Origin: Mycobacterium simulans
GTDB taxonomy: Bacteria; Actinomycetota; Actinomycetes; Mycobacteriales; Mycobacteriaceae
NCBI RefSeq assembly: GCF_900232995.1
Contig: NZ_OCVX01000004.1
Location: forward strand, 222,126-286,125
Direction: 5' to 3'
DNA: 64,000 bases
The position numbers were made by a program, and so were the translations under genes. Shown here in pieces: positions 17,596 to 26,069 of this stretch. The notes beneath the pieces are model-generated. The model ran no database searches and was not told the origin of the DNA. It saw only the letters and a list, made by a program, of their open reading frames with translations. Every line of letters begins with the position of its first letter. The stretch's first letter is position 1.

Positions 17596-18546
17596 CTAGG
17601 TGACGTCGTCATGGGGTCCGCCGATGACCGACGGCGCCGGTATCGGCGAAGGCGGCTCAAGGACGGATGCTTCGTCATCAGGAATTGCGGCTTCGCGCTT
17701 AGCCTTTCGCTTGTCGTGTACCCGAGCGATCTGAATGGCGAACTCAAGCAGCACCGTCAGCGCCACCCCGAGAGCGGTCATCGAAAACGGGTCGGACCCT
17801 GGCGTGAACACCGCTGCGAAGACGAACATCGCGAAAATCAGGCCGCGACGCCACGACTTGAGCCGCTGATAGGTCAGCATGCCGACCATGTTGAGCATCA
17901 CGATCAACAGCGGGAATTCGAAGCTGACGCCGAACACCACCAACAAATTGATCAGGAACCCGAAATACCGGTCGCCGGAAAGCGCGGTCACCTGCACATC
18001 GCTGCCAACCGTCAACAGAAAACCAAGTGCTTTGGACAGCACCAGGTAGGCCAGCGCGGCACCGGCGGCGAACAGGATCGCCGCCGGGATCACGAACGCC
18101 ACCGCGAAGCGGCGCTCCTTCTTGTACAGACCGGGCGTGATGAATGCCCACAGCTGGTAAAACCAAACCGGACAGGCCAGTACGATCCCGGCCGTCATTC
18201 CCACTTTGAGCCGCAGCATGAATTGGTCGAACGGCGCGGTGGCCAGCAACCGGCACTGCCCGTCAGCGCTGATATCCGCGCGCGCCGACTGCGGCAGCGC
18301 GCAGTAGGGATGCCGCAACCATTCGCCGAGACTCTCCAGCCCGAAGATCGAATGCGAATACCAGATAAACCCGAAAATCGTGGTGCCCAGGATTGCGGCC
18401 AGCGAGATCAGCAGCCGGGTGCGAAGCTCCGTCAGGTGGTCGACCAACGACATCGTCGCGTCAGGATTGACACGGCTGCGCCTGTTACGAGGGTTGAGCC
18501 GTTTGAGTAGACCGAAGGCGCGCGCTGAGACCCGAGAACCGTTCAC
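17596..18546 (-). CDS. tatC: TatC, twin-arginine translocase core subunit
   Basis: 316 residues from GTG 18546; the N-terminal 25 residues are basic (LLKRLNPRNRRSR). Six membrane helices, with the family signature MSLVDHLTELRTRLLIS before helix 1 and conserved LACPVWFYQLWAFITPGLY and FTPGSDPFSM segments. A charged cytoplasmic tail (HDKRKAKREAAIPDDEASV) follows. TatC binds the RR signal peptide and recruits TatA to export folded proteins. A 24-base gap separates it from tatA upstream on the same strand, so the two form one unit. Confidence 0.95.
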   Translation of the reverse strand: MNGSRVSARAFGLLKRLNPRNRRSRVNPDATMSLVDHLTELRTRLLISLAAILGTTIFGFIWYSHSIFGLESLGEWLRHPYCALPQSARADISADGQCRLLATAPFDQFMLRLKVGMTAGIVLACPVWFYQLWAFITPGLYKKERRFAVAFVIPAAILFAAGAALAYLVLSKALGFLLTVGSDVQVTALSGDRYFGFLINLLVVFGVSFEFPLLIVMLNMVGMLTYQRLKSWRRGLIFAMFVFAAVFTPGSDPFSMTALGVALTVLLEFAIQIARVHDKRKAKREAAIPDDEASVLEPPSPIPAPSVIGGPHDDVT

Positions 18547-18570
18547 GACATTCGGTCAAGCGATATCGGA

Positions 18571-18822
18571 CTACGCCGGACGCGCCTCGGTGTGACCGGG
18601 CTCTGTAGTGGCCGGCGGGTCGACACGCTGCGACTGAACCGGTGTGGGGCTCTCAATCGACGCTTCGGCCTTGTTCTCGTTCTGCATTTCGCGGACCTCG
18701 GACTTAAAGATTCGCAACGACTTGCCCAACGAGCGCGCCGCATCGGGGAGCTTCTTGGCACCGAACAGCACGATCACCACTACAGCGAGGATCGCCCAAT
18801 GCCACGGACTAAGACTGCCCAC
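18571..18822 (-). CDS. tatA: TatA, twin-arginine translocase pore subunit
   Basis: 83 residues from GTG 18822 (start chosen because GGAG lies about nine bases upstream and the length equals the M. tuberculosis protein; the frame extends 29 codons further without a credible start). N-terminal membrane helix SPWHWAILAVVVIVLFGAKK, hinge, amphipathic helix LPDAARSLGKSLRIFKSEV, then an acidic and Pro-rich tail. TatA oligomerises with TatC to form the translocation path. Located between pafC and tatC, all on the minus strand. Confidence 0.95.
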   Translation of the reverse strand: MGSLSPWHWAILAVVVIVLFGAKKLPDAARSLGKSLRIFKSEVREMQNENKAEASIESPTPVQSQRVDPPATTEPGHTEARPA

Positions 18823-18912
18823 TTTGATTACCTCCAGACGTTCTCCCGATGCTACCGCAGCAGAGCCGAGTGCCGGTGTGTCCGCGCCGCGACGTGCTGC
18901 AGGGTCCACGAC

Positions 18913-19884
18913 TCACGCCTGCTCAACAGCCTGATAAGCCTCCAATGCGGCGGCGGCGGCATCGCGTATCCGCCGCGCGAGCGATTCCGGCGCCAGCACC
19001 TGTACATCCGGACCGAAGCCCAGCACCAAGCGCGCCATCCAGTCCTCGGTGGCGTAGGTCATGGTTGCCTCCCAGGAGCCGTCGGGCAGCTCGCGTACCT
19101 CCCGCATCGGGTAGTAGTCGAACATCCACGACGCCGACGGCGCGATGCGCAGCGTCGCGGACGGCAGTGACGGATCCCCGTCGAACAGCGAGGTGTCGGG
19201 CGGCGCCTGCACCGCCGGTTCCGGCGGCACGGCCGGCTCCCCCCGTTCGACGGCGTCGACGATCCGGTCGAAGCGGAACAGCCGAACGCCTTCGGCCTCG
19301 CGTGACCACGCCTCCAAGTAGCTGTGGCCGCCGATCAACAGCACCCGGATCGGGTCCACTGTCCGTCTGGTCAGCGTGTCGTGTGACGCGGAGTAGTAGT
19401 CGATGGTTAGCGCACGTTTATCGCGCACCGCGGCGCGCACCACGGCCGCGGCCCGGCTCTCGGCCGGAGCCTGCTCGTCGAGGGCTGCCGCCACCGTGGT
19501 GTCGTGCCCGGCGGCACCCGCGGCGGCCGCGATCTTGGCGATCGCGCTGCGCGCCGCCCGCGGATCGACGACGCCCGGGATGTCGCCCAGGGCTCGTAGC
19601 GCGACCAGCAGCCCGGTGGCCTCGGGCGATGTGAGCTTGAGCGGCCGATCGATGCCCGCCGAGAACGTCACCTCGATGGTGTCGCCGGTGAATTCGAAAT
19701 CGATGAGATCACCAGGGTCGTAACCCGGCAAGCCGCACATCCACAGCTGATTGAGGTCCTCCTCAAGCTGTTTGGCTGATACACCGAGTTCCGCGGCGGC
19801 CTCGGCACGGGTGATCCGCGGGTTGGCCTCGAAGTACGGCACCATGTTGAGCAGCCGAACCAGGCGAGTCGAAACGGGTGTCAT
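18913..19884 (-). CDS. pafC: PafC, WYL-domain subunit of the DNA-damage regulator PafBC
   Basis: 323 residues from ATG 19884, overlapping the pafB stop by ATGA. N-terminal winged-helix (ITRAEAAAELGVSAKQLEEDL about 24-44), then a WYL domain (ALTIDYYSASHDTLTRRTVDP, GGHSYLEAWSREAEGVRLFR about 200-240) and a C-terminal extension (SWMFDYYPMREVRELPDGSW). PafB and PafC act as a heterodimer that activates the LexA-independent DNA-damage response in mycobacteria. Genetic linkage to pafA reflects history; it is not needed for pupylation. Confidence 0.94.
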   Translation of the reverse strand: MTPVSTRLVRLLNMVPYFEANPRITRAEAAAELGVSAKQLEEDLNQLWMCGLPGYDPGDLIDFEFTGDTIEVTFSAGIDRPLKLTSPEATGLLVALRALGDIPGVVDPRAARSAIAKIAAAAGAAGHDTTVAAALDEQAPAESRAAAVVRAAVRDKRALTIDYYSASHDTLTRRTVDPIRVLLIGGHSYLEAWSREAEGVRLFRFDRIVDAVERGEPAVPPEPAVQAPPDTSLFDGDPSLPSATLRIAPSASWMFDYYPMREVRELPDGSWEATMTYATEDWMARLVLGFGPDVQVLAPESLARRIRDAAAAALEAYQAVEQA

Positions 19885-20867
19885 CTCAGGCCCGCCTGGG
19901 CGCGCAACCGGGCCAACACATCGTCGCGCAGAGACCGCGGCTCCAACACGATCGCGTCGGCTCCGTAGCCGGCGATGTCCCGTGCCACGCGGTTGCTGGT
20001 TACGACGTCGAGCTCAATCACCTCGCCGTCGCGACCGGCTAGTTGCAGAGGCCTGACGGACCTGCCGGCGCGACGCAGCGCGGTGGCCCGCCCCTCGGCG
20101 ACCCAAACCGTGGCCTGGATACCCGTCGGCGCGTCGCTGACGGTCTGTGCCACGATCGTGCGCAGGTCCACGCCGTCGGGCACGGTAACCACCCCAGGCG
20201 GGCCGATCGGTGTGACATCCGCGCCGATCCGCGATAGCCGGAAGGTTCGGGTGGCGCCGCGGTCGCGGTCGTGGCCGACGAGATACCAACGACCCTTCTC
20301 GGTGACCACCCCCCACGGTTCGACGGTGCGGGTGGTATACGGCTCGGCGCGCGATGAACGGTGCGGGAATTGCACCGCCTGCCGGGAATCGATGGCGGAC
20401 AACAGGATTCCGAGGACGTCTTCGGAGCCGCGCAAACCCGGCACGCCGGCCGCGGACGCGATCGCCACCGGGGCGTCAGGATCGACGTCTACTCCGGCGG
20501 CCCGCAGCTTAAGCAGCGCACCCTGCGTCGCGGTGATCAATTCGGGCGACTCCCACAGCTGGGTGGCCACTGCTACCGCGGCCGCCTCGTCGGGCGTCAG
20601 CTCCACGGGAGGCAACGCGTAGGCGTCGCGATTGATGCGGTAGCCCTCGGTGGGGTCCAGGTTGGATACCCTGCCGACTTCGAGCGGGATGCCGAGGTCA
20701 CGCAGCTCGTTCTTGTCGCGCTCGAACATCCGGGAGAATGCCTCAGCGCTGGGGCTGTCCGCATAGCCCGCCACGCTGGACCTGATCTTTTCGGCAGTGA
20801 TGTAACCGCGGGTGGACAGCAACGCGATGACGAGATTTACCAGCCGTTCGACTTTCGAGGTCGCCAT
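19881..20867 (-). CDS. pafB: PafB, WYL-domain subunit of the DNA-damage regulator PafBC
   Basis: 328 residues from ATG 20867 (MATSKVERLVNLVIALLS). Same layout as PafC: N-terminal winged helix (GYITAEKIRSSVAGY and MFERDKNELRDLGIPLEVG), central WYL domain (VQFPHRSSRAEPYTTRTVEP, RWYLVGHDRDRGATRTFRLS) and a C-terminal domain (NRVARDIAGYGADAIVLEP). Partner of PafC in transcription activation after DNA damage. Ten bases downstream of pafA, so pafA-pafB-pafC are one operon, consistent with the M. tuberculosis order. Confidence 0.94.
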   Translation of the reverse strand: MATSKVERLVNLVIALLSTRGYITAEKIRSSVAGYADSPSAEAFSRMFERDKNELRDLGIPLEVGRVSNLDPTEGYRINRDAYALPPVELTPDEAAAVAVATQLWESPELITATQGALLKLRAAGVDVDPDAPVAIASAAGVPGLRGSEDVLGILLSAIDSRQAVQFPHRSSRAEPYTTRTVEPWGVVTEKGRWYLVGHDRDRGATRTFRLSRIGADVTPIGPPGVVTVPDGVDLRTIVAQTVSDAPTGIQATVWVAEGRATALRRAGRSVRPLQLAGRDGEVIELDVVTSNRVARDIAGYGADAIVLEPRSLRDDVLARLRAQAGLR

Positions 20868-20877
20868 TCGTCAAGCG

Positions 20878-22236
20878 TCACATACTCGCGATCAGCCGTT
20901 TGACTCGCTCGTCGACCGCACGGAATGGGTCTTTGCACAACACCGTGCGCTGTGCTTGGTCGTTCAGCTTGAGATGCACCCAGTCGACGGTGAAATCGCG
21001 GCCCGCGGCCTGCGCGGCGCTGATGAACTCACCACGCAACCTGGCGCGGGTGGTCTGCGGCGGACGGTCGACCGCGTCGGCGATTTCTTCGTCGGTGGTG
21101 ACGCGCGCCGCCAAGCCCTTGCGCTGCAGCAGATCGAAGACGCCGCGCCCGCGTTTGATGTCGTGGTAGGCCAGATCCAGCTGGGCGATCTTTGGGTCGG
21201 ACAACTCCATGTTGTAGCGGTCCTGATAACGCTGGAACAGCTTGCGCTTGATCACCCAGTCGATCTCGGTGTCGACCTTGGCGAAATCCTGGCTCTCGAC
21301 GGCGTCAAGCTGGCGACCCCACAGGTCGACGACCTGCTCGATCTGCGCGTTGGGCTCGCGGGTCTGCAGGTGCTCGACGGCGCGGGTGTAGTACTCCCGC
21401 TGGATGTCCAGCGCGCTGGCCTGACGCCCGCCGGCCAGCCGGACCGGCCGCCGGCCGGTGACGTCGTGGCTGACCTCGCGGATGGCGCGGATCGGGTTGT
21501 CCAGGGAAAAGTCGCGGAACGCCACCCCCGATTCGATCATTTCCAGCACCAACGCCGCCGTGCCCACCTTGAGCATGGTGGTGGTCTCGCACATGTTCGA
21601 GTCGCCGACTATGACGTGCAGCCGCCGGTACTTCTCGGCGTCGGCGTGCGGCTCGTCGCGAGTGTTGATGATCGGCCGGCTGCGGGTGGTCGCCGAGGAA
21701 ACGCCTTCCCAAATGTGCTCGGCACGTTGGCTCAAGCAGAAGGTTGCCGCCTTGGGGGTCTGCAGCACCTTGCCGGCCCCGCAGATCAGCTGGCGGGTGA
21801 CCAGAAACGGCAGCAGCACGTCGGAGATCCGGGAGAACTCGCCGGCCCGCACGATCAGGTAGTTCTCGTGGCAGCCGTAGGAGTTGCCCGCGGAGTCGGT
21901 GTTGTTCTTGAACAGGTAGATATCGCCGCCGATGCCTTCGTCGGCAAGCCGCTGCTCGGCGTCGATGAGCAGGTCTTCGAGCACCCATTCGCCGGCCCGG
22001 TCGTGGGTGACCAGCTGCACCAGGCTGTCGCATTCGGCGGTGGCGTACTCGGGATGACTGCCCACGTCAAGGTAGAGGCGGGCCCCGTTACGCAAGAAAA
22101 CATTTGAGCTGCGGCCCCAGGACACCACCCGCCGGAACAGGTAGCGGGCCACCTCGTCCGGGGATAGCCGTCGATGGCCGTGGAACGTGCAGGTGACACC
22201 GAACTCGGTCTCGATGCCCATGATTCGACGCTGCAC
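20878..22236 (-). CDS. pafA: PafA, Pup-protein ligase
   Basis: 452 residues from GTG 22236 (QRRIMGIETEFGVTCTF), exactly the M. tuberculosis length; the frame extends 38 codons upstream without the conserved sequence. Glutamine synthetase-like fold: nucleotide-binding GIETEFG Glu, catalytic Asp in ARLYLDVGSHPEYATAEC, GSHPEY loop, NNTDSAGNSYGCHENYL, and basic C-terminal KDPFRAVDERVKRLI. It phosphorylates the C-terminal Glu of Pup and joins it to substrate lysines, marking proteins for the Mpa-proteasome. Separated here from pup/prc by a PE_PGRS and a dehydrogenase gene. Confidence 0.96.
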   Translation of the reverse strand: MQRRIMGIETEFGVTCTFHGHRRLSPDEVARYLFRRVVSWGRSSNVFLRNGARLYLDVGSHPEYATAECDSLVQLVTHDRAGEWVLEDLLIDAEQRLADEGIGGDIYLFKNNTDSAGNSYGCHENYLIVRAGEFSRISDVLLPFLVTRQLICGAGKVLQTPKAATFCLSQRAEHIWEGVSSATTRSRPIINTRDEPHADAEKYRRLHVIVGDSNMCETTTMLKVGTAALVLEMIESGVAFRDFSLDNPIRAIREVSHDVTGRRPVRLAGGRQASALDIQREYYTRAVEHLQTREPNAQIEQVVDLWGRQLDAVESQDFAKVDTEIDWVIKRKLFQRYQDRYNMELSDPKIAQLDLAYHDIKRGRGVFDLLQRKGLAARVTTDEEIADAVDRPPQTTRARLRGEFISAAQAAGRDFTVDWVHLKLNDQAQRTVLCKDPFRAVDERVKRLIASM

Positions 22237-22453
22237 ATATCGAGAGTACTTGTTGTCCGACCACGACGGTGCTCGACCGCGCCCGCAGAAGGATTGCGGT
22301 TTCGCGTCAGCGCGCCAACCGCATCCGGCAGGAAAATCGAAAATGCACACATATCTGCCGCAGCGTCAATAAGATTCGTCGCTGGCGACGTCCGTCTCCG
22401 ATCGGGCACGAGCGGAACGTCGCACGTTGAACGCAAGGGAAAACGGAGGGAAA

Positions 22454-24259
22454 ATGTCGTTTCTTATTGCAATGCCCGAGATGGTTTCTTCGGCTGCCGC
22501 GGATCTGGCGGGTATCGGCTCGGCGCTCGGAGCTGCCAACACGGCCGCGGCAGCCGCGACCACAGGGGTGCTGCCGGCGGCCGCGGACGAAGTGTCGGAA
22601 GCCATCGCCGCGTTGTTCGGCAGCCATGCGCAGACCTATCAGGCGCTCAGTGCCCAGGCCGCGGCGTTCCATGAGCGATTTGTGCAGATCCTCAGCACGA
22701 GCGCGGGCAGCTATACGGCCGCTGAATCGACCAACGCCGAGCAAGCTTTACTGAATGCGATCAACGCACCCACCCTCGCGTTCCTGGGGCGCCCGCTAAT
22801 CGGCGACGGCGCCAATGGTGCCCCCGGCAGCGGCGCCAACGGCGGGGCCGGCGGGCTGCTGTGGGGTAACGGCGGCAATGGTGGCTCAGGCGCGTCCGGC
22901 CAGGCGGGCGGCAACGGCGGCAGCGCCGGACTGTTCGGGAACGGTGGTGCCGGTGGAGCGGGCGGAGCGGGAGCGGTCGGCGGCCGGGGCGGCGACGGCG
23001 GCTGGCTGAACGGCAACGGCGGGATTGGTGGCCAAGGCGGCACGGCCACGGCCGGCATTAACGGCGGCATTGCCGGGCGCGGCGGTGATGGCGGTAACGC
23101 CATGTTGTTCGGCACTGGGGGTGCTGGCGGCCAAGGCGGCACTGGTCTGGCCGGGGCAGCCGGCGTCAACCCTGTCGTTGGCGGGACGGCCGCGACCGGC
23201 AGCAACGGCACCAGCATCAGCACCGATGGCAATGCCGTGGGGCTCAACGGCGGCGACGGCGCTGATGGCGGTCTCGGCGCTACCGGCGGCACCGGCGGTA
23301 CCGGCGGCAACGTGATCACCGGCGACGGCAATGCAACTGGCGGCAATGGCGGCACGGGCGGCGCCGGCGGCAACGGGGGCGCCGGCGGCAGTGGCGGAGG
23401 CGCCGTCGCATCCGCGGGTGATGCGACGGGGGGTGCCGGCGGGAATGGGACCAACGGCGCAGCCCCCGGCGGTGCGGGCGGCGCTGGCGGCGCGGGCGGA
23501 GTGGCCGCCAGCAACACCAATGGTTTTGCGGGGGCTGGCGGCACGGGCGGCGACGGCGGCACAGGAATGTCCGGTGGCGCGGGCGGCACGGGCGGCGCTG
23601 GCGGTAACGGCGGGCGCGGCGGCCTGCTGGTCGGTACCGGCGGGGCCGGTGGTGTCGGTGGTGTCGGCGGCGCCGGCGGCATTGGAGCCGATGGCGGTGT
23701 GGGCGGCGCCGGCGGTGGCGGTGGGATCGCCAATAGCAGCGGGTCTGGGACCGCCGCCGGGGGTGAGGGCGGCCTCGGCGGTACCGGCGGAACCGGCGGC
23801 ACGGGTGGCACCGGCGGCGCCGGCGGTGCCGGTGGTAATGGCGGCGCCGGCGGGTTGATTGGCAATGGCGGCGCTGGCGGCAATGCCGGCGTCGGAGGCC
23901 GTGGCGGCACCGGCGGCAACGGCGGTCTTGGCGGTCACGGCGGCGCCGGCGGTGACGCCGTCAGCGACACCAGTACCTTCACCTTCGGCGGCAACGCCGG
24001 CAATGGGGGCAATGGTGGCGTCGGCGGTAGCGGCGGCAACGGCGGCGGCAGCGGCACCGGCGGCCTGGGCGGCTCCGGTGGGCTGCTGTTCGGCCAGGCC
24101 GGCACAAACGGCACCGCGGGCCAGGGTGGAACCGGCGGCACCGGAGGCAGCGGGGTCAGCGGCGGAGACGCCGGCACGGTAGGCGGTGGGGCCACCCCCG
24201 GAAAAGCCGGCCAAACCGGAACAGAGGGGGCCGACGGCTTGTCCGGTCAGGATGGTTAG
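22454..24259 (+). CDS. PE_PGRS family protein
   Basis: 601 residues from ATG 22454 with GGAGGG four bases upstream. PE domain about 1-95 (MSFLIAMPEMVSSAAADL, ATTGVLPAAADEVSEAIAAL, YQALSAQAAAFHERFVQIL), then the linker APTLAFLGRPLIGDGANG, then about 470 residues of GGxGG repeats (GGNGGSAGLFGNGGAGG) with a few unique inserts (GTSISTDGNAVGLNGGDG, VSDTSTFTFGGNAG). No extra C-terminal domain. PE_PGRS proteins are exported by ESX-5 and are cell-surface associated; individual roles are mostly unknown. Repeat identity with other PGRS genes makes the internal assembly less certain. Confidence 0.9.
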   Translation: MSFLIAMPEMVSSAAADLAGIGSALGAANTAAAAATTGVLPAAADEVSEAIAALFGSHAQTYQALSAQAAAFHERFVQILSTSAGSYTAAESTNAEQALLNAINAPTLAFLGRPLIGDGANGAPGSGANGGAGGLLWGNGGNGGSGASGQAGGNGGSAGLFGNGGAGGAGGAGAVGGRGGDGGWLNGNGGIGGQGGTATAGINGGIAGRGGDGGNAMLFGTGGAGGQGGTGLAGAAGVNPVVGGTAATGSNGTSISTDGNAVGLNGGDGADGGLGATGGTGGTGGNVITGDGNATGGNGGTGGAGGNGGAGGSGGGAVASAGDATGGAGGNGTNGAAPGGAGGAGGAGGVAASNTNGFAGAGGTGGDGGTGMSGGAGGTGGAGGNGGRGGLLVGTGGAGGVGGVGGAGGIGADGGVGGAGGGGGIANSSGSGTAAGGEGGLGGTGGTGGTGGTGGAGGAGGNGGAGGLIGNGGAGGNAGVGGRGGTGGNGGLGGHGGAGGDAVSDTSTFTFGGNAGNGGNGGVGGSGGNGGGSGTGGLGGSGGLLFGQAGTNGTAGQGGTGGTGGSGVSGGDAGTVGGGATPGKAGQTGTEGADGLSGQDG

Positions 24260-24264
24260 CCCGC

Positions 24265-25266
24265 TTGCGAAAGGTGGCGATACTCGACGACTACGCCGGC
24301 GCGGCCCTTGACGTCGCTGACTGGTCGCCGGTACAGACCAGATCCGAGGTGACGGCCTTTGACCGCCACCTCTCCGAAGACGAGGCGGCGGACGCTCTTC
24401 GGACGTTCGATGTGGTGTGCACGCTGCGTGAGCGAATGGCGTTTCCACGCACGCTCATCGAGCGGCTGCCGAACTTGAAACTGATCACCATCGTCGGCAT
24501 GAACCTGCGGAACCTCGACATGGACGCGGCAACCGGACACGGCGTCCTTGTCGCGCACTCGAACTTCGCCAATCCCCTATTCCGCTCCGCCCGCGACGCC
24601 ACCGCGGAACTGGCTTGGGGGTTGATGATCGCGACGGTGCGCAATCTGGCCGAAGAGCATCGGCGCATGCGTGATGGTGCGTGGCAGGCCAGCACAGGTC
24701 TGACGCTGTCCGGCAAGACGCTCGGTCTCCTCGGTCTCGGCAGGGTAGGCAAACGCATGGCCGAATACGCGAAGGTCTTCGGCATGAATGTCATTGCGTG
24801 GAGCCAGAATCTGACTGCCGAGGTGGCCGAGGCGGCCGGCGCTCGCCGGGTCGATAAAGCGGAACTGTTCGCCGAGTCCGACGTGGTGTCCATCCATGTG
24901 GTGCTCTCCGAACGCACCCGAGGTCTCGTCGCGGAATCCGAACTCGCCCTGATGAAGCCGGATGCCTACCTGATCAACACCTCTCGTGGCCCGATCGTTG
25001 ACGAGGCCGCTCTGATAGCCGCGCTGCGCACGGGTCGCATCGCCGGAGCCGGATTGGACGTCTTCGACATCGAACCGCCGCCACCCGATCACCCATTGCG
25101 ACGTCTCAAGAACGTGACACTGTCCCCACACCTGGGATACGTCACCCGCGAAATGCTCAGCGCCTGTTACTCAGACACCGTAGAAGCGGTAGCGGCGTGG
25201 CTGGACGGCAAGCCGATTCGGATCGCCAATCCCGAAGCGTTGCAGCACCCGAAAGCCAGGGGTTAG
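24265..25266 (+). CDS. D-isomer-specific 2-hydroxyacid dehydrogenase
   Basis: 333 residues from TTG 24265, or 330 from GTG 24274; neither has a strong ribosome binding site, but the gene follows the PE_PGRS stop by five bases and may be translationally coupled. Rossmann motif GLLGLGRVGKRMAEYAKVFG about 150-170. Catalytic triad of the family is visible: Arg in NTSRGPIVDEAAL, Glu in LDVFDIEPPPPDHP, His in LSPHLGYVTREML. It should reduce or oxidise a D-2-hydroxy acid with NAD(P). Substrate cannot be told; it resembles the SerA/PdxB-like group without an ACT domain. The stop overlaps the convergent prcA stop by two bases. Confidence 0.88.
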   Translation: MRKVAILDDYAGAALDVADWSPVQTRSEVTAFDRHLSEDEAADALRTFDVVCTLRERMAFPRTLIERLPNLKLITIVGMNLRNLDMDAATGHGVLVAHSNFANPLFRSARDATAELAWGLMIATVRNLAEEHRRMRDGAWQASTGLTLSGKTLGLLGLGRVGKRMAEYAKVFGMNVIAWSQNLTAEVAEAAGARRVDKAELFAESDVVSIHVVLSERTRGLVAESELALMKPDAYLINTSRGPIVDEAALIAALRTGRIAGAGLDVFDIEPPPPDHPLRRLKNVTLSPHLGYVTREMLSACYSDTVEAVAAWLDGKPIRIANPEALQHPKARG

Positions 25267-26069
25267 TCCCCCGATTCACCGCCGGATTTCGCGTCCTTGG
25301 AACCCTTGGAACCCTTGGGCTCCTTGGATTCCTTGGATTCCTTGGATTCCTTGGAGTCCGCCTTCGGTAGCAGGGCTTCCAAGGCGGCGCCGCTGATGCG
25401 TCGAAACGCCCGCCGCGGCCGGTTGGCGTCGAGGATGGCGACCTCCAGGTTGGCCACGCCGAGTGTGGGCTGGCCGTTGCCGGAGGCCTCAGCACTGCCC
25501 GCACGCAGCGCATTCAACGCGATCTGCAACGCGTCAGGCAGATCGGCATTCTCGGTGTAGGACTCCTTGAGCGCGTTGGCGATTGGCTCGGTCGTGCCGC
25601 CCATAACCACGAAATGGGGTTCGTCGGCGATCGACCCGTCGTAGGTGATCCGGTAGAGCTCAGGCGGTTTCGTCTCGCCGTAGTGCGCCACCTCGGCCAC
25701 ACACAACTCGACCTCGTAGGGCTTGGCCTGCTCGGTGAAGATCGTGCCCAGCGTCTGCGCGTAGACGTTGGCCAGCTGGCGTCCGGTGACGTCGCGACGG
25801 TCATAGGCGTAGCCGCGGGTGTCGGCGAACTGAATACCGCCGCGGCGCAGATTGTCGAATTCGTTGAACTTGCCCGCGGCCGCAAAGCCCACCCGGTCGT
25901 ACAGCTCGCTGATCTTTTGCAGTGAGCGAGACGGGTTCTCCGCGACGAACAGCACGCCACCGGCATAGGCCAGCGCCACCACACTGCGGCCCCGTGCGAT
26001 GCCCTTGCGCGCGAGCTCACTGCGCTCGCGCATCGCCTGCTCAGGCGAGATGAAGTAGGGGAAGCTCAT
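25263..26069 (-). CDS. prcA: PrcA, 20S proteasome alpha subunit
   Basis: 268 residues from ATG 26069 (ATGA overlap with prcB). Alpha-type N-terminus FPYFISPEQAMRERSELARK with GRSVVALAYAGGVLFVAENP following. Alpha rings cap the beta rings, gate substrate entry and dock Mpa. Odd: the C-terminus is longer than the roughly 248-residue M. tuberculosis protein and ends in a charged SKESKESKEPKGSKGSK tail, encoded by imperfect 9-base tandem repeats (25297-25356). The tail would protrude from the outer face of the ring. Convergent overlap with the dehydrogenase gene. Confidence 0.95.
   Translation of the reverse strand: MSFPYFISPEQAMRERSELARKGIARGRSVVALAYAGGVLFVAENPSRSLQKISELYDRVGFAAAGKFNEFDNLRRGGIQFADTRGYAYDRRDVTGRQLANVYAQTLGTIFTEQAKPYEVELCVAEVAHYGETKPPELYRITYDGSIADEPHFVVMGGTTEPIANALKESYTENADLPDALQIALNALRAGSAEASGNGQPTLGVANLEVAILDANRPRRAFRRISGAALEALLPKADSKESKESKESKEPKGSKGSKDAKSGGESGD
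25297..25356. repeat. 9-base tandem repeat in the prcA 3' end
   Basis: About six to seven imperfect copies of the unit tccttggat / gaacccttg, in register with codons, so copy-number change would add or remove Ser-Lys-Glu or Gly-Ser-Lys triplets without a frameshift. A candidate length-variable minisatellite. Confidence 0.8.

Noticed and set aside
22800..24250. Dense short repeats that might be mistaken for a CRISPR array or minisatellite locus.
   Set aside because: They are codon-level GGxGG repeats of a PE_PGRS gene with no regular spacer structure; no cas genes are present.
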